DNA of 64,000 nucleotides from Bog-473 sp963809715 (GTDB lineage: Bacteria > Actinomycetota > Acidimicrobiia > Acidimicrobiales > RAAP-2). Position 1 is the stretch's first letter; every line of letters starts with the position of its first letter. A model generated the notes under the pieces. That model did no database searches. It was not told the DNA's origin and saw only the letters and a list, made by a program, of their open reading frames with translations. Below, piece by piece: positions 62,659-64,000 of the stretch. The DNA lies in the NCBI GenBank assembly GCA_963809715.1, contig CAWEKO010000005.1, positions 1-64,000 on the forward strand, given 5' to 3'. The position numbers were made by a program, and so were the translations under genes.

Positions 62659-64000
62659 TCACGCTCCGCCTTCGAGTCGTCCGCAACGGGCGGCGGCGTC
62701 GGTGAAGGCGGCGGCCCGCTCGCGGTAGTCGCTGAAGCGGCCGAAGCTCGGGGCTGCAGGGGACAGCAGCACCACGGCCTCGCCCTCGGTCGACGCCGGT
62801 GATCCGTCGCGGCCCTGGGCCGGTAGTGCCCGGACTGCCCAGCGGTAGGCGGTGGCCACGGCCTCCTCGAGGCTGCCCGCGTCGATCACCTCGGCGGTCG
62901 CCGCGGCGCGGACGGCGGCGCCGATGCGAGGCCCGTTGTCGGGCATGGTGACCACGAGGGTCGGCATGTCTCGCCGAGCCACCGCCCACCCGAGCGGCGC
63001 GTAGTCGACGCCGCGGTCGTGCCCGCCCACCAGGAGCGCCACCGGCACCCGGTCGAAGGCGTCGAGAGCCGCTTCGGTCGGGAGGACGTTGGTCGAGAGG
63101 CTGTCGTCGACGAACTCGACCGGACCGACGGTGCCCACCGACCGGCAGCGGCTGGGCAGCCCGGCGAACCCGGCGGCGGCCTGGCGCAGCCTCTGGTCGT
63201 CGTCGGCACCCGGGATCCCGAGGGCCAGCAGGATCTGGCGGGCCAGTGTGGCGTTGCGCGCGTTGTGACGGCCTCGCAGGCCGAGCGCGTCCGACCACAC
63301 CGCGTCGTGGTCACCGTCGGCATCGGAGACCCAGCGGACGTGTGGACCCATGCGAGACGCCTCGGCCCGCAGGCGTTCATCGGATCCGTTGGCCAGCACC
63401 AGCTCGACGCCCGCTTTGGTGCAGAGCGAGAGCTTGTCGGCGTAGTAGCGCTCCACCGTCCCGTGCCAGTCGAGGTGGTCGGGCGCCAACGACGTCACGG
63501 CGATCACGTGGGACGCCGCCGGGAGGTCCGGGACCTGGAAGCTCGACGTCTCGATCACCCAGTAGTCGGGATCCGGTTCGTCCGAGAGGTCCCAGGGCGG
63601 CCGGCCGATGTTGCCGCCCGCCTCTGCTTTCACGCCGAGGGCGCGCAGGAGGTGAACGGCCAAGACGGTCGTGGTGCTCTTGCCCTTGGTGCCCGTGACG
63701 CAGACGACGCGGTCGGGGTCGGCCTCGGCCATGAAGAGGCCCAGTCCGCCACACACCGCGACCGCCGCGGCCTCGAGCTCGGCCACCTCGGGCCGGTAGC
63801 GGCTGATGCCCGGGCTCTTCACCACGACCTCGCAGCCCATCAGTGCGTCGAGTCCACCCCGGTCGGTGGCGAGCACCTCGAACCCATCGAGGGTGGGCGC
63901 GCCGGGTCTGTCGTCGACCAGGACGGGGACGTGGCCCATGGCCCGGAGGCGACGCAGGCTGGCTCCGCCCTCGACACCCAGGCCCCAGACGCCGACCCGC
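62659..64000 (-). CDS. murD: UDP-N-acetylmuramoylalanine-glutamate ligase, 5' end outside the window
   Basis: 447 codons are present, including the stop. The frame is open to the right edge and already includes the N-terminal UDP-binding motif VWGLGVEGGASLRRL. The ATP loop is VTGTKGKSTTT; EAGGNIG, LAPDHLDWHG and GRHNARNATLA match Mur ligases. It adds glutamate to UDP-MurNAc-Ala in the cytosol. A MurD2-type variant cannot be excluded. Only the first few residues are missing. Confidence 0.93.
   Translation of the reverse strand, partial: RVGVWGLGVEGGASLRRLRAMGHVPVLVDDRPGAPTLDGFEVLATDRGGLDALMGCEVVVKSPGISRYRPEVAELEAAAVAVCGGLGLFMAEADPDRVVCVTGTKGKSTTTVLAVHLLRALGVKAEAGGNIGRPPWDLSDEPDPDYWVIETSSFQVPDLPAASHVIAVTSLAPDHLDWHGTVERYYADKLSLCTKAGVELVLANGSDERLRAEASRMGPHVRWVSDADGDHDAVWSDALGLRGRHNARNATLARQILLALGIPGADDDQRLRQAAAGFAGLPSRCRSVGTVGPVEFVDDSLSTNVLPTEAALDAFDRVPVALLVGGHDRGVDYAPLGWAVARRDMPTLVVTMPDNGPRIGAAVRAAATAEVIDAGSLEEAVATAYRWAVRALPAQGRDGSPASTEGEAVVLLSPAAPSFGRFSDYRERAAAFTDAAARCGRLEGGA

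Overview
The window is a high-GC chromosomal segment from an actinobacterium (Actinomycetota). The evidence is a WhiB-family regulator, a tandem ArsA/Get3-like ATPase pair beside it, a GlnR-like orphan regulator next to a GlnA2-type glutamine synthetase, a CeoB/CeoC-like TrkA pair, a lysine-rich topoisomerase I tail, and frequent GTG/TTG or leaderless starts. A deep lineage such as Acidimicrobiia is plausible, but that is inference; the window has no rRNA to settle it.

Left part (about 1-28.9 kb) is a compact housekeeping region. It starts with tRNA-Pro(CGG), then a CBS/CorC protein, a single-domain response regulator and two ArsA-like ATPases, with divergent whiB. Next come a DUF929-like membrane-anchored thioredoxin-fold protein, a NUDIX hydrolase with an MBL hydrolase, and Fe-S assembly factors (Mrp and an ErpA-type carrier). 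These are followed by an odd reduced xanthine-dehydrogenase-like frame that runs without a stop into ridA. A nitrogen block follows (GlnR-like regulator, glutamine synthetase, glutamine-dependent NAD synthetase). After it lie a SigA-like sigma factor, a 24-residue membrane peptide gene, a HAD phosphatase, and a divergent potassium-type module: two TrkA proteins against a permease fused to a C-terminal OB-fold. The part ends with H+-pyrophosphatase, topA, tmk and holB.

Middle part (29.3-47.9 kb) is a genomic island at tRNA-Thr(CGT). The 3' part of the tRNA, starting in the anticodon loop, recurs at 33.38, 35.80, 41.52 (17 bp only) and 47.87 kb. Each copy is preceded about 145-150 bp upstream by an array of GTCCCAAC/GTCCCG boxes. 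Where all five boxes are readable their spacing is the same (11, 14, 10, 10 bp). A further array at 38.86 kb has lost its tRNA core. The DNA between successive sites behaves like cassettes: a secreted Ig-like repeat protein plus a dead ISL3 transposase; one secreted beta-propeller protein; one FtsX-like permease; one MFS exporter plus a dead IS3 fragment; and a larger block with a DHFR-like reductase, two GNATs, DinB, a lipoprotein and DUF2252. No integrase is visible in any cassette. I read this as serial accretion of integrase-less cargo elements at one attachment site, mobilised in trans. It is the strongest candidate here for something undescribed.

Right part (48-64 kb) starts with an operator-controlled padR-ABC-FtsX-membrane protein operon. 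It continues with a run of stress or accessory genes: a second DUF2252, a broken universal stress protein, beta-carbonic anhydrase, an EamA-like transporter, an AlkB-like dioxygenase, an SDR, a divergent pair sharing palindromic operators with a CGNR zinc-finger protein, CsbD and a Rho_N-like small protein. It ends with an AEC-like permease, a TenA/PqqC-fold enzyme and the 3' part of murD, which leaves the window.
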